This document shows positions 9,453 to 17,348 of a stretch of 26,691 bases of DNA, one piece after another. The stretch covers positions 1 through 26,691 of the forward strand of contig CAZNNH010000076.1 of the NCBI GenBank assembly GCA_964574335.1, given 5' to 3'. Made by a program: the position numbers and the translations under genes. The notes under the pieces were generated by a model, which had not been told where the DNA came from, did not search any database, and saw only the letters and a program-made list of their open reading frames with translations. Origin of the DNA: CAZNNH01 sp964574335 (GTDB lineage Bacteria > Acidobacteriota > Vicinamibacteria > Fen-336). Every line of letters begins with the position of its first letter. Within the stretch, counting starts at the first letter, position 1.

Positions 9453-10892
9453 ATGACCGTGGACCTCTCGAGCCCTTCCAGCTTCGCCCCGCCCTTGCCC
9501 CGCGAGGACGTCGTCGCCATCTGCACCGGCACGGCGTTCGTCGTGGTCGGCCTCTTGGCCGGCGCAGTGGCGGCCGTCCGCCGGCGCGGCGGTGTACGCG
9601 TCTTCCTCTGGCTGGGCGTCTGGAGCGCCTTCTACGGCCTGCAGGACCTGGCCGGGAACGCCTCGGTGGTGGCGGCCCTGCCGGGTCCGCTGCAGGGCAC
9701 CGCTTCCACGGTGAGGATGGCGATCTCCTACCTGCTGGTGGTCGCGGCGACCCTCGCCTGGCTGGAGCTGAGCCTCGGTCGCCTCTGGCAGATCCTCCGG
9801 GCGATCATCATCGCCGGGCTCACGATCGCGGCGGGCGGGATCGCGACCTCCCTCTCGGGGGGACAGACGCGCGCCTGGGCGCTGGCCAACAACCTCGTGG
9901 CCGTTCTCGGCCTGGCGGTGCTGGTGACGGTGGTCGCCCTGCCGGCGAAGGTGGCCTGCCGGTACCTGGTGCTGCCCCACCGCGGCGTGCTGGCGGCGGG
10001 CACCCTGGCGTTCGCAACCCAGGCGCTGTACGCCAACCTGGCCCGTCCGCTCGGGTTCCCATCGCCTCGAATCCTCGACGTGCTCGGCTTCGCGGCGCTC
10101 CTCTTCGCCTTCGGGTACGCGGCGCTCCAGGTGGTCGTGGACCGCGAGCGTCGCCTGCTGTCGATCGAGAACGAGCTGGCCGTCGCACGCCGGATCCAGA
10201 CATCCATCCTCCCCACGACCACACCCGATCTGCCTCGGGTTCGGGTGGCCGCCGTCTATGAACCGATGACCGCGGTGGCCGGGGACCTCTACGAGTTCCT
10301 TCCCGTGGACCAGCACCGCTCCGGCTTCCTGGTGGCGGACGTGTCCGGACACGGGGTGCCGGCCGCGCTGATCGCGTCGATGGTGAAGGTCGCGGTCCGG
10401 TCGGTGGCCGCCTGGGCGGCCGATCCTTCCGAGCTGCTGCTCCGTCTGCGGGCGACCCTCCAGGACCACCTGCGGGGCCAGTACGTCACCGTGGCCTATC
10501 TATGGCTCGACACCGAGGCCGGCACGGCTCGCTACTCGGCCGCCGGCCATCCGCCCCTCGTCCTGTGGCGGGGCGCCGAGGGACAGATGGTGCGGATCGA
10601 ATCGAACGGCATCCTGTTCGGCATCGAGGTGGACGAGACCTACCCGACCTGCGAGATCGCGGTCGCGCCGGGCGATCGACTCCTGCTGTACTCCGACGGC
10701 CTGACCGAGCCGGAGAACGCAGCGGGAGAGCCGTTCGGGGACTCGAGGCTGGGGCAGGTGCTGGGCGAGCTCCGCTCCCGTCCCGCCGAGGAGCTGTGCC
10801 AGGAGCTGCTGGCAGCGGTGCACGCCTGGCCGCCGTCGTCGGTGCCCCAGCAGGACGACATCACCCTGCTGGTGATCGACGTGCTCGGGTAG
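9453..10892 (+). CDS. seven-helix membrane SpoIIE/RsbU-type PP2C phosphatase
   Basis: A 479-residue membrane Ser/Thr phosphatase. Seven hydrophobic segments occupy residues about 20-230. A short linker helix (VDRERRLLSIENELAVARR) leads into a SpoIIE-type PP2C domain. Metal-binding acids are present: Asp278 (GDLYEF), Asp296 (ADVSGHG), Asp415 (YSDG) and Asp468/Asp469 (DDIT). The AGHPP motif is also present. Such proteins usually dephosphorylate an anti-sigma-factor antagonist (STAS domain) in a partner-switching pathway; no STAS or kinase gene is in the window, so the target is unknown. It starts at ATG 9453 just behind GGCGGGGA, 29 bases after the dehydrogenase, and is probably the last gene of the operon. 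Its 3' end is 24 bases from the convergent DUF362 gene. Confidence 0.88.
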   Translation: MTVDLSSPSSFAPPLPREDVVAICTGTAFVVVGLLAGAVAAVRRRGGVRVFLWLGVWSAFYGLQDLAGNASVVAALPGPLQGTASTVRMAISYLLVVAATLAWLELSLGRLWQILRAIIIAGLTIAAGGIATSLSGGQTRAWALANNLVAVLGLAVLVTVVALPAKVACRYLVLPHRGVLAAGTLAFATQALYANLARPLGFPSPRILDVLGFAALLFAFGYAALQVVVDRERRLLSIENELAVARRIQTSILPTTTPDLPRVRVAAVYEPMTAVAGDLYEFLPVDQHRSGFLVADVSGHGVPAALIASMVKVAVRSVAAWAADPSELLLRLRATLQDHLRGQYVTVAYLWLDTEAGTARYSAAGHPPLVLWRGAEGQMVRIESNGILFGIEVDETYPTCEIAVAPGDRLLLYSDGLTEPENAAGEPFGDSRLGQVLGELRSRPAEELCQELLAAVHAWPPSSVPQQDDITLLVIDVLG

Positions 10893-10916
10893 ACTCCGCG
10901 TCCGCTTCGAGCCGCG

Positions 10917-12062
10917 TCAGTAGAGGCGGGGCACTGCCCCGGCGCGGACGACGTTCGCGGGTTGCCAGGGCACCACCAGGTCCTCGAGCGCGGCGCCGAC
11001 CAGCTCGATGTACGGCTCGCAGATGGCGCCCATGCCGTCGTCCCGGGCCATCGGCAGGATCTCGCCCACGTAGGCGGCCTCGTGGCTCATCACCCGCGCC
11101 GCCGTCGCATCGGCGGCGACGGCGTCGGTGCTCGCCAGCAGCAGCCAGGAGCCCAACCGGCTTCTCATGTCCACGGTGACGCCGCCGTTGTCTGCCGTTG
11201 GCCCGTTCCCTTCCATTCCGATCGAGAAGTCGATGATGGCCAGATCGGGGGCGGCGGCGCGGGCCAGGTCGATGTAGAGCCGACCGAAACCTGCCGGCCC
11301 CATGTCGTTCTGGTGCAGGAAGACCCGGTCGAAGTTGCCCCGGGTCTGCCACCCGTAGCGCGCCAGCGGCGTGATGCCGATGAAGTTCTTGAGCGCCAGC
11401 GTCAGGTGAGCCCACTGGTGGGTCTTGGCCACGGGAACCGAGATGACACGGTCGGCGTCGAGCACCAGGCTCGACACGGCGACGGCCCCCAGAGAGATCC
11501 CGGTGGGGACGTCGATCCAGCTCGGCGTGTCGGCGTCCAGGCAGACCGTGCGGACCGTGCGCCCGTACCGCGCGCTCAGCCGCTCGGCCTCACGAGCCAG
11601 GTTCGTCGCACCGTCGAGGGTGGTGGCCCGGCTCCAGTCGAACCGCGGCTGCTGGGAGCCGTCTCCGATGATGACCTCCGAAGCCCCGACCTCCAGACAC
11701 AGCTCGGCAACGGCGATCAGGATCTCGGCCTTGGTGCACTCACCCATCAGGAGCGGGTTCCTGTTGGCCGAGGCCCAGGGGAGCGTGACCATGTTCGGCT
11801 TGATGAAGACCGACTCGCCCTCGTGAACGACCGTCTGCATGCCTCCCAGCCGGTCGACGACCTCGCGCGTCATGGCGTAGAGGTCGGTGCCGCGGGCCGC
11901 CGCCACTCGGGCCGGCGGCTCGACCACGGACCCATCGCATACGGATGGCGGTAGTGGGCTCGCCGCCGCGTGGCCACGCCCGGCCAGGAGCGGGATGACC
12001 CCCAGACCCAAGGCCGCTTCCGTGCCCCGCTTCAGCGCATCGCGTCGCGTGTACTTGCGCAT
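10917..12062 (-). CDS. Tat-exported DUF362 family protein
   Basis: A 381-residue protein with a twin-arginine signal (TRRDALKRG, Arg6-Arg7, hydrophobic stretch, ending near GRGHAAA at about residue 32), so it should reach the periplasm folded and perhaps with a cofactor. The rest matches the DUF362 pattern: VFIKPNMV, GASEVIIGDGS, ADRVISVPVAKTH, TLALKNFIGI, PDLAIIDFSIGMEGNGP and ASTDAVAADATAARVM. DUF362 has no settled biochemical role; many members carry a ferredoxin domain, but none is visible here. The start at ATG 12062 is set by the ribosome site TCCTCC on the plus strand at 12071-12076 (GGAGGA on the coding strand). It lies 67 bases downstream of the transketolase-like gene on the same strand, probably in one transcript. 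Confidence 0.82.
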   Translation of the reverse strand: MRKYTRRDALKRGTEAALGLGVIPLLAGRGHAAASPLPPSVCDGSVVEPPARVAAARGTDLYAMTREVVDRLGGMQTVVHEGESVFIKPNMVTLPWASANRNPLLMGECTKAEILIAVAELCLEVGASEVIIGDGSQQPRFDWSRATTLDGATNLAREAERLSARYGRTVRTVCLDADTPSWIDVPTGISLGAVAVSSLVLDADRVISVPVAKTHQWAHLTLALKNFIGITPLARYGWQTRGNFDRVFLHQNDMGPAGFGRLYIDLARAAAPDLAIIDFSIGMEGNGPTADNGGVTVDMRSRLGSWLLLASTDAVAADATAARVMSHEAAYVGEILPMARDDGMGAICEPYIELVGAALEDLVVPWQPANVVRAGAVPRLY

Positions 12063-12070
12063 CGCCACGA

Positions 12071-12076
12071 TCCTCC
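12071..12076 (-). promoter_or_regulatory. ribosome binding site of the DUF362 gene
   Basis: GGAGGA on the minus strand, eight bases before ATG 12062. It fixes that start, which in turn places the twin-arginine motif at residues 6-7. Confidence 0.6.
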
Positions 12077-12129
12077 GGCCCGCTTGTGCCACCGAACCCG
12101 CGTTGGCGCAGGCAGTCCTTGTGCTGACG

Positions 12130-14517
12130 CTACGACGACTTGCGGGCGGCGCGGGCGTCCAGGTAGCGCTTGACGGCCTGGTACTGGCCCTCGCCGTCGA
12201 GGCCCGCCTCCGCCAGCACCACTGCCCCCTGGCCGCTGCCCAGGAAGTGGCCCTTCTGGAAGGGGTGGAGGGTGTGGGCCCGCCCCAGGTCGGAGCGCAC
12301 CCAGCGGTAGAGCGTCGGCAGCGTGAAGCCCGTGATACCCATCGCCTGGTCAGCGCGCTCGGCCGGGAAGATCGCCTGCTGCTGCTCGCCCGGCAGAGCG
12401 CCGAACAGCTCGGCGCTGGCGACGTAGTAGACGGCCAGATCGAGGCCCTCCTTCTCGAGCCGGGGCAGCGCCTCCAACACGAAGGCGTAGGTGACGGCGC
12501 TCTCCTGCAGCACCAGCGTGCCGTCGCCCCGTCCACGGGGAGCCCGCAGCAGGTAGACGCCGGTGGCGGCCGCGGAGGCGGAGGCCAGGCCGAGCGCCTC
12601 ACGATCCAGGACCGGCTCGCTCGGGCGGGTCACGAAGGGAGCGATCACCGCCGGTCGGGCGGCCAGCGCTGCGGTCAGAAGGCACCAGATCTCCTGCGGC
12701 TCCCAAGGCGTGAGGGTGATCACCGTGCCGGCCGGGAAGTTCTCCTGCAAGAGCTGGAGCGGCTGCGGGTCGGCGTGGGTCGGGCCGTCTTCCCCGGTCT
12801 TGAGGCCGGCGTGGGCACACACCAGCAGCATCGGGTGGTAGGGGCCCTTGGCGATCGCCTGGCGGGCCTGGCTGCCGATGGCGTGCAGGCGGGCGGCGAT
12901 GTGGCCGAGCGGGGCGATGAAGGCCCCATACGACGAGCCCACTCCCAGATGCCGTCCGAACGCGGCCAGGCCCGAGAGCACGCCGGCCATGGCGTCCTCG
13001 CAGATGCCGCCGATCGAGAGCCGGCGGGCATCGGGGTTGGCGAGGGCGTTCCAGTAGCCGGCGGGGAAGCCGCCGGCGGCGACGTCGACGCTGGTCGAGG
13101 CCAGCAGGTCGGCGGAGGCGGCCAGCACCGCGCCTCCCGAGACCTCGTTGAGGTGGCCGAGCGCTCGCCCCAGCTCGGCGCGCAGCGTGGTGGAGGCGCC
13201 GGGCTGAAGCCGCAGCTCGGGCGGCGTGCTCGGGTGCGAAGCCGCCAGCTCGTGGAGCGCCTCGATGCGTGGGGCGCCGGGGCGGGGCTTTCGGCCGCGA
13301 CGCTCCAGGCGCTCGCGGGCGCGGCCCAGCCGCTGGGCGAAGCTCCGCGTCAGCTCGGCCTGGCCCTCGAGGTGGCGGCGGACCAGCAGCAGCGCCTCCC
13401 AGAAGCACTCCTCGCGGACCCCGGCCCCCGCGGCCCCCGCGCAGCGCGGCTGGCTCATGTCGCAGGTGGGGAGCTGGATCGCGCTCTGGCCGGTCAGCGT
13501 CGAGAGGGCCCGGTAGAAGTCGTCCGAGCAGAGCTTGTGGCCGGCGCCGTGAGACGCCCGTCCCTCGATGCCGTACTGCCAGCCCTTGACGGTACGGTAG
13601 ACCACGGCGGTGGGCTGGCCGTTGTCGAGGCTGAGGGCCAGCCGCTGAGCGGCCACGATCTGGTTGAAGTCGTGGCCGTCGGGGACGAAGACGACGTTCC
13701 AGTCGTGCAGGTAGAGAAGCTCCGTCGGCGTCCACTGCACGTAGTCGCCGGGATGGTCGCCGTCGCGGCAGACCCGGTTCGAGTCGATGGAGGCCTGGTT
13801 CCAGTCCAGGTGCAGGATCAGGTTGCCGAGGCTGGCGGTGCCAGCCGCCGCCAGCGCCTCCGCCACCCGACCGGGAGTCAGACCGCCTTCGCCTTCGACA
13901 ACGTGGACCCGCGGGGCGTCGGCGCCGAAGTGGTCGCGAGCGCCCAGGGCCAGGCCGATCGAGCTGGCCACCCCCACGCCGGACGCCCCGGTCGAGAGCC
14001 AGACGAAGGGGGTGGCCGGCGTCGGGTGGCCGTCGAGGGGCTTGGCGCCGTGCTCGACGAAGAGGGGGGTGTCGGTGATCGGGTTGCGGCGGAAGCCGAG
14101 CAGGTCCTCGAGCCGCAGTCGTTGCCGCGCCTCCTCGGGGAGCAGGGAGGCGTCGCCCTGCCGGGCCACCTCGTCACGCAACGCCCACATCGAGTAGAGG
14201 CCCATCGCCTTGTGGCCGGCGGCGTAGGAGATGATGTCGGCGTCGTGGCGACCGGGACGGCCCAGGTCATAGTCGAGGTTGTCGAAGAGAAGGGCCGCCA
14301 CGAAGCGCCCCGAGGAGATCGAGCCGCCTGGGTGACCCGAGGTGGGGACGTAGTTGTAGAGCAGGGCGCACAGGGATCGGTACACGAGGTCCAGCGACTC
14401 GAACTGCTGCCGCTCCGCATCGGAGAGAGGGACCCGCTCCGCCTCGCCGGTCTGTGCCTCCAGCGTCTCGACGATGTCGTGGTAGACGGCGCGCCTATGA
14501 CCGAACGAGAGTCCCAT
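12130..14517 (-). CDS. transketolase-like thiamine-diphosphate enzyme, divergent
   Basis: A 795-residue three-domain transketolase homologue, longer than the usual 620-700. N-terminal TPP domain: TSGHPGGSISS, SYAAGHKAMGLYSMW and DWNQASID are typical. The metal/diphosphate motif, usually GDG followed by an EG, reads GEGGLTPG here. Second domain: SADLLAST, the catalytic glutamate in GICEDAM, and HAGLKTGEDGPTHADPQ matching the transketolase HDSxGxGEDGPTHQP motif. A C-terminal domain follows. The expected reaction is two-carbon transfer between ketose and aldose phosphates in the pentose phosphate or Calvin cycle; the changed diphosphate motif makes the exact substrate uncertain. ATG 14517 follows a strong purine-rich ribosome site. 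It probably shares a transcript with the DUF362 gene. Confidence 0.85.
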   Translation of the reverse strand: MGLSFGHRRAVYHDIVETLEAQTGEAERVPLSDAERQQFESLDLVYRSLCALLYNYVPTSGHPGGSISSGRFVAALLFDNLDYDLGRPGRHDADIISYAAGHKAMGLYSMWALRDEVARQGDASLLPEEARQRLRLEDLLGFRRNPITDTPLFVEHGAKPLDGHPTPATPFVWLSTGASGVGVASSIGLALGARDHFGADAPRVHVVEGEGGLTPGRVAEALAAAGTASLGNLILHLDWNQASIDSNRVCRDGDHPGDYVQWTPTELLYLHDWNVVFVPDGHDFNQIVAAQRLALSLDNGQPTAVVYRTVKGWQYGIEGRASHGAGHKLCSDDFYRALSTLTGQSAIQLPTCDMSQPRCAGAAGAGVREECFWEALLLVRRHLEGQAELTRSFAQRLGRARERLERRGRKPRPGAPRIEALHELAASHPSTPPELRLQPGASTTLRAELGRALGHLNEVSGGAVLAASADLLASTSVDVAAGGFPAGYWNALANPDARRLSIGGICEDAMAGVLSGLAAFGRHLGVGSSYGAFIAPLGHIAARLHAIGSQARQAIAKGPYHPMLLVCAHAGLKTGEDGPTHADPQPLQLLQENFPAGTVITLTPWEPQEIWCLLTAALAARPAVIAPFVTRPSEPVLDREALGLASASAAATGVYLLRAPRGRGDGTLVLQESAVTYAFVLEALPRLEKEGLDLAVYYVASAELFGALPGEQQQAIFPAERADQAMGITGFTLPTLYRWVRSDLGRAHTLHPFQKGHFLGSGQGAVVLAEAGLDGEGQYQAVKRYLDARAARKSS

Positions 14518-14519
14518 AA

Positions 14520-14530
14520 CTCCCCTCCCC
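14520..14530 (-). promoter_or_regulatory. strong ribosome binding site of the transketolase-like gene
   Basis: GGGGAGGGGAG on the minus strand, ending two bases before ATG 14517. The upstream GGGGAG copy is at suitable spacing. It supports the chosen start and efficient translation. Confidence 0.5.
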
Positions 14531-14547
14531 AGTGACGATCGATCTCG

Positions 14548-14553
14548 ATTATT
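14548..14553 (-). promoter_or_regulatory. possible -10 element for the transketolase-like gene
   Basis: AATAAT on the minus strand matches TATAAT at five of six positions in an otherwise GC-rich stretch, about 30 bases before the start codon. No convincing -35 element sits at the usual distance. Confidence 0.25.
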
Positions 14554-14635
14554 GTGGACCAGGCGCCGACGCGCGATAGTACAAATGCCTCATCCCTCGC
14601 AGGGCACCCGTCCCCAACGGTCCGGCCGACTGGAG

Positions 14636-14641
14636 TATGAT
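14636..14641 (+). promoter_or_regulatory. possible -10 element for the TPR gene
   Basis: TATGAT matches TATAAT at five of six positions and lies 27 bases before the TTG at 14669, one of the candidate starts of the TPR gene. No clear -35 element is seen. Confidence 0.22.
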
Positions 14642-14668
14642 GCCTCCTCCCGGTCGAGTGGTGGTCCC

Positions 14669-16141
14669 TTGAAGAGAAGAGCTGTCCCGACGGTGGTTGC
14701 GCGGGCCCGTGGAGGCGTCCCTCCAGCCGCTCGTCTCCACCACGGGCTGGGGACGGCGCTCTGTCTCTTCGGATGGCACGGGGGTGGTGCCGCCGCCTAC
14801 CGGGACTCGGCGCGGGCGGCCCCGCACTTCGCGGAGGCCCACTTCCGGCGGGGCGAGGCGCTTCTCCGCTGCCGCCGTTACCGGGAAGCCAGCCTGGCCT
14901 ACCGCGAGGCGGTCCGGCTGCGGCCCGGCGATCTCGAGGCCCACGGCAACCTGGTCCTGTCCCTGGCCCGGGGCGGCCTGGGCGGTCCGGCGGTTTTGGC
15001 GCTTCAGGAGATGATCCATCGTTGTCCCGGCGACGCCGAGCTGCGGATCCTACACGGCACCTTGCTGCGGCGTCTGCACCGTCAGGCCGAGGCCATCCAG
15101 GCCTTCCGGAGCGCGGCCGCGCTTCGCCCCCGCGTGGGCGCGCGCCGCTTCTTCCTGGGTGAGGCGCTGGTGGGTACCTGCGAGTGGCGGTCGGCACTCG
15201 AGGCCCATGGCCAGGCACAGCGCGCTGAGCTGGCACGCGCCCGCCTCCCCGGACGGTGCGGCTCGAAGCGGCGCCCCCGCGCTCCGCTCAGCAGGAGCGT
15301 CCGGTCGCGCGCGCGCCTGCCGCGCGCCCCGCTGCTCACCCGTCCGGTTCCCGTGGGTGCCATCGCCACGGCGATGGTCGGTCCCCTGATCCGCCTGGCG
15401 ACCATGGCGGCGGCCGAGATGCACCTCGCCGTCGCCTGGTTCCATCTGGGCCGCCGCCCCCACCTGGCGCTGCGCTCGCTGCGGCAGGGGCTCAAGCTGC
15501 GCGGGGGCGCGCGGGGTCTGCGCCCAACGGCTCGGGCCGGCGTCACCCTGGGCCTGGTGGCGGCGGTGGCGCTGGCAACGGGCGCTCGCGTTCGGGCGGA
15601 GGAGACGGTGGAGGCGCGCAACGCGGCCCGGCAGTGCACGGCGGCGGTCCGCGAGGAGCGGGTGACCGCCTGCCGTCACGCCCTGGAGCTGGGCCTGGCC
15701 GCGCCGCGCAAGGCCATTGTCCTCGGCGTGCTGGCCCGCCAGCTCGCCAACCTCGAGCGCTGGCCGGAGGCGGTGGACGCGTATCGGGCGCTGGTGACGG
15801 AGAGCCCCAACGACGCCGATGCGCGTTTCAGGCTGGGAGAGGCGCTGCTGCGCGGCGTGGGACAAGCCGAGGAGGCCGTCAAGGTGCTCCGTGAAGCGAT
15901 CGACCTCGGCGCCGGCGCCCCTGCGTATGGCGCGCTCGGCTCGGCCCTCAACCTGCTCGGGCGCCACACCGAGGCGCTTGCCGCCTTCCAGGAGGCCGAG
16001 CGCCTGGAGCCCGACTTCTTCCAGTACCGGCCGGCGGCCCGCGAGATCCGCGACGCCTCGAGACGCGGCGAGCGGTGGCCCCCCGACCTCGAGCCCGGCC
16101 GGTCCGACAGCGACGCCGAACCTCCTCAGCCGCCCCGATAG
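14669..16141 (+). CDS. tetratricopeptide (TPR) repeat protein with internal hydrophobic segments
   Basis: A protein of about 490 residues with two TPR blocks. Block one (nt about 14760-15220) has paired helices such as AHFRRGEALLRCRRYREASLAYREAVRLRP written in 34-residue periods. The centre is an Arg/Pro-rich linker, a hydrophobic stretch (VGAIATAMVGPLIRLATMAA) and a second signal-like segment (GVTLGLVAAVALATGARVRA). Block two (nt about 15700-16050) again has TPR periods (ARFRLGEALLRG, AYGALGSALNLLGRHTEAL). TPRs bind other proteins; no enzyme is visible. The start is uncertain: TTG 14669, GTG 14693 or TTG 14552 are in frame, none with a strong ribosome site. Its last 16 bases overlap the convergent alr gene. 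Confidence 0.65.
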   Translation: MKRRAVPTVVARARGGVPPAARLHHGLGTALCLFGWHGGGAAAYRDSARAAPHFAEAHFRRGEALLRCRRYREASLAYREAVRLRPGDLEAHGNLVLSLARGGLGGPAVLALQEMIHRCPGDAELRILHGTLLRRLHRQAEAIQAFRSAAALRPRVGARRFFLGEALVGTCEWRSALEAHGQAQRAELARARLPGRCGSKRRPRAPLSRSVRSRARLPRAPLLTRPVPVGAIATAMVGPLIRLATMAAAEMHLAVAWFHLGRRPHLALRSLRQGLKLRGGARGLRPTARAGVTLGLVAAVALATGARVRAEETVEARNAARQCTAAVREERVTACRHALELGLAAPRKAIVLGVLARQLANLERWPEAVDAYRALVTESPNDADARFRLGEALLRGVGQAEEAVKVLREAIDLGAGAPAYGALGSALNLLGRHTEALAAFQEAERLEPDFFQYRPAAREIRDASRRGERWPPDLEPGRSDSDAEPPQPPR

Positions 16142-17283
16142 AGACGGGGCACGCGGGTGTTGATCGCGGTCAGGATCTCGTAGGGGATCAGGCCAGTCCG
16201 GTCCGCGAGCTCCTCGGCGCTGATCCGCTCGCCGTCCTGGCCGCCGAGCAACACCACCTCGTCGGCGTTGTAGGCGCTGTCCTGGTCGATGTTGACCACG
16301 AGCTGGTCCATGCAGACCTGGCCCACCACCGGGTAGCGGCGCCCCCGGATCAGGACCTGGCCCCGGTTGGACAGCGCCCGCGGGTAGCCGTCGCCGTAGC
16401 CCACCGGGACCGTCACCACCCGGACCGGGTGGAGAGGCCGCCAGGTGGAGTGGTAGCTCACCGGGTCACCCGCGCGCACCACCTTGAAGTAGACGACGCG
16501 CGAGGTCCAGCGCAGCGCCGGACGCACCGGCACCGTGCGCGGAAGCGTGCTCGAAGGGTAGACGCCGTAAAGCAAGATCCCCGGCCGCACCATGTCGAGG
16601 TGGCTCGCCGGGAGCTGCAGGATGGCGCCCGAGTTGGCGATGTGGCTCAGCGGTGGGTCGATGCCGCGCTGCCGGTAGAAGCCGAGCACGTTCTGGAAGC
16701 GATCGAGCTGCTCGCGCGCGAAGCCCAGGTCGGTCGAGTCGGAGCTCGCCAGGTGGGAGTAGATCCCCTCGATCCGGCAGTGGCGGCAGCGTTGGGACTC
16801 CTCCAGGAACGTGGCGGCGTTGTAGTGGTGGACGCCGATCCGCTCCATGCCGGTGTCGATCTTCAGGTGGACGCGGGCCGAGACCCCCAGCTCGGCCGCC
16901 GCCTGCTCGATCTGCTGCAGCTTGCCGATCGAGGAGGCGGTGAGGGTCAGCCGGTGGCTCAGGAAGTGCGGGATCTGGTTCTCCATGATCCCGCCCATCA
17001 CCAGGATCGGCGTCTCGATCCCGCGCTCGCGAAGCAGCAGGCCTTCCTCCAGGAAGGCCACGCCGAGGTAGGGGGCGCCCTCCCGCGACAGCCGGGCCGC
17101 CACCTCGACCAGGCCGTGGCCGTAGGCGTTGGCCTTGAGCACCGGCATCACCCGAGCGCTGCCGACGTGGCGCTGGATAGCCCGGTAGTTCTCGGCGATG
17201 CGATCGAGGTCCACCTCGAGCTGGGTGGGCCGCACCACCTCCCGGCTGCTGATCAGCGGATGGTCGACCGCGCGGATGGCCAT
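16126..17283 (-). CDS. alr: alanine racemase
   Basis: A 385-residue PLP enzyme making D-alanine for peptidoglycan. The fold-type III signature is complete: cofactor lysine Lys50 in VLKANAYGHG, Arg233 in MVRPGILLYG, the second catalytic base Tyr277 in GDPVSYHSTW, VPVGYGDGYPR, Met325 in QVCMDQ and Tyr368 in IPYEILTAI. The usual VSYGxTY motif reads VSYHSTW. The annotated ATG 17283 lies in the arm of the 17281-17348 palindrome and has no ribosome site. The family normally starts a few residues before RPTxxEIDL, so GTG 17235 (valine 17, just before RPTQLEVDL, with GGGAG close upstream) is a serious alternative start. The 3' end overlaps the TPR gene by 16 bases. Confidence 0.93.
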   Translation of the reverse strand: MAIRAVDHPLISSREVVRPTQLEVDLDRIAENYRAIQRHVGSARVMPVLKANAYGHGLVEVAARLSREGAPYLGVAFLEEGLLLRERGIETPILVMGGIMENQIPHFLSHRLTLTASSIGKLQQIEQAAAELGVSARVHLKIDTGMERIGVHHYNAATFLEESQRCRHCRIEGIYSHLASSDSTDLGFAREQLDRFQNVLGFYRQRGIDPPLSHIANSGAILQLPASHLDMVRPGILLYGVYPSSTLPRTVPVRPALRWTSRVVYFKVVRAGDPVSYHSTWRPLHPVRVVTVPVGYGDGYPRALSNRGQVLIRGRRYPVVGQVCMDQLVVNIDQDSAYNADEVVLLGGQDGERISAEELADRTGLIPYEILTAINTRVPRLYRGG

Positions 17284-17348
17284 GGGGGTCAGGTCTAGAC
17301 TCTTGACTCTGTTCTCGAAAAAGTCAAAAGTCTAGACCTGACCCCATG
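17281..17348. repeat. 68-bp imperfect palindrome, REP-like
   Basis: The left arm (17281-17308) and right arm (17322-17348) are reverse complements except for one extra G and one mismatch, around a 13-base loop (CTGTTCTCGAAAA). Each arm contains GTCAGGTCTAGACT, with GTCTAGAC itself palindromic. The outer ends are CATGGGG and CCCCATG, so the start codons assigned to alr (17283, minus) and to the YkgJ-like gene (17346, plus) both lie in the arms. The size and form resemble REP/BIME palindromes mobilised by REP-associated tyrosine transposases; no transposase gene is nearby. A role as a divergent operator or bidirectional transcription element is also possible. Confidence 0.8.

Noticed and set aside
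15225..15360. Possible frameshift in the Arg-rich linker of the TPR gene
   Set aside because: The alternative frame also reads as a plausible linker, but third-position GC stays high in the annotated frame throughout, and two compensating shifts would be needed.
6127..17283. Ddl-like ligase plus alanine racemase as one cell-wall or vancomycin-resistance locus
   Set aside because: The genes are about 9 kb apart on opposite strands in separate units, the ligase lacks Ddl/Van substrate motifs, and no vanX, vanR or vanS is present.
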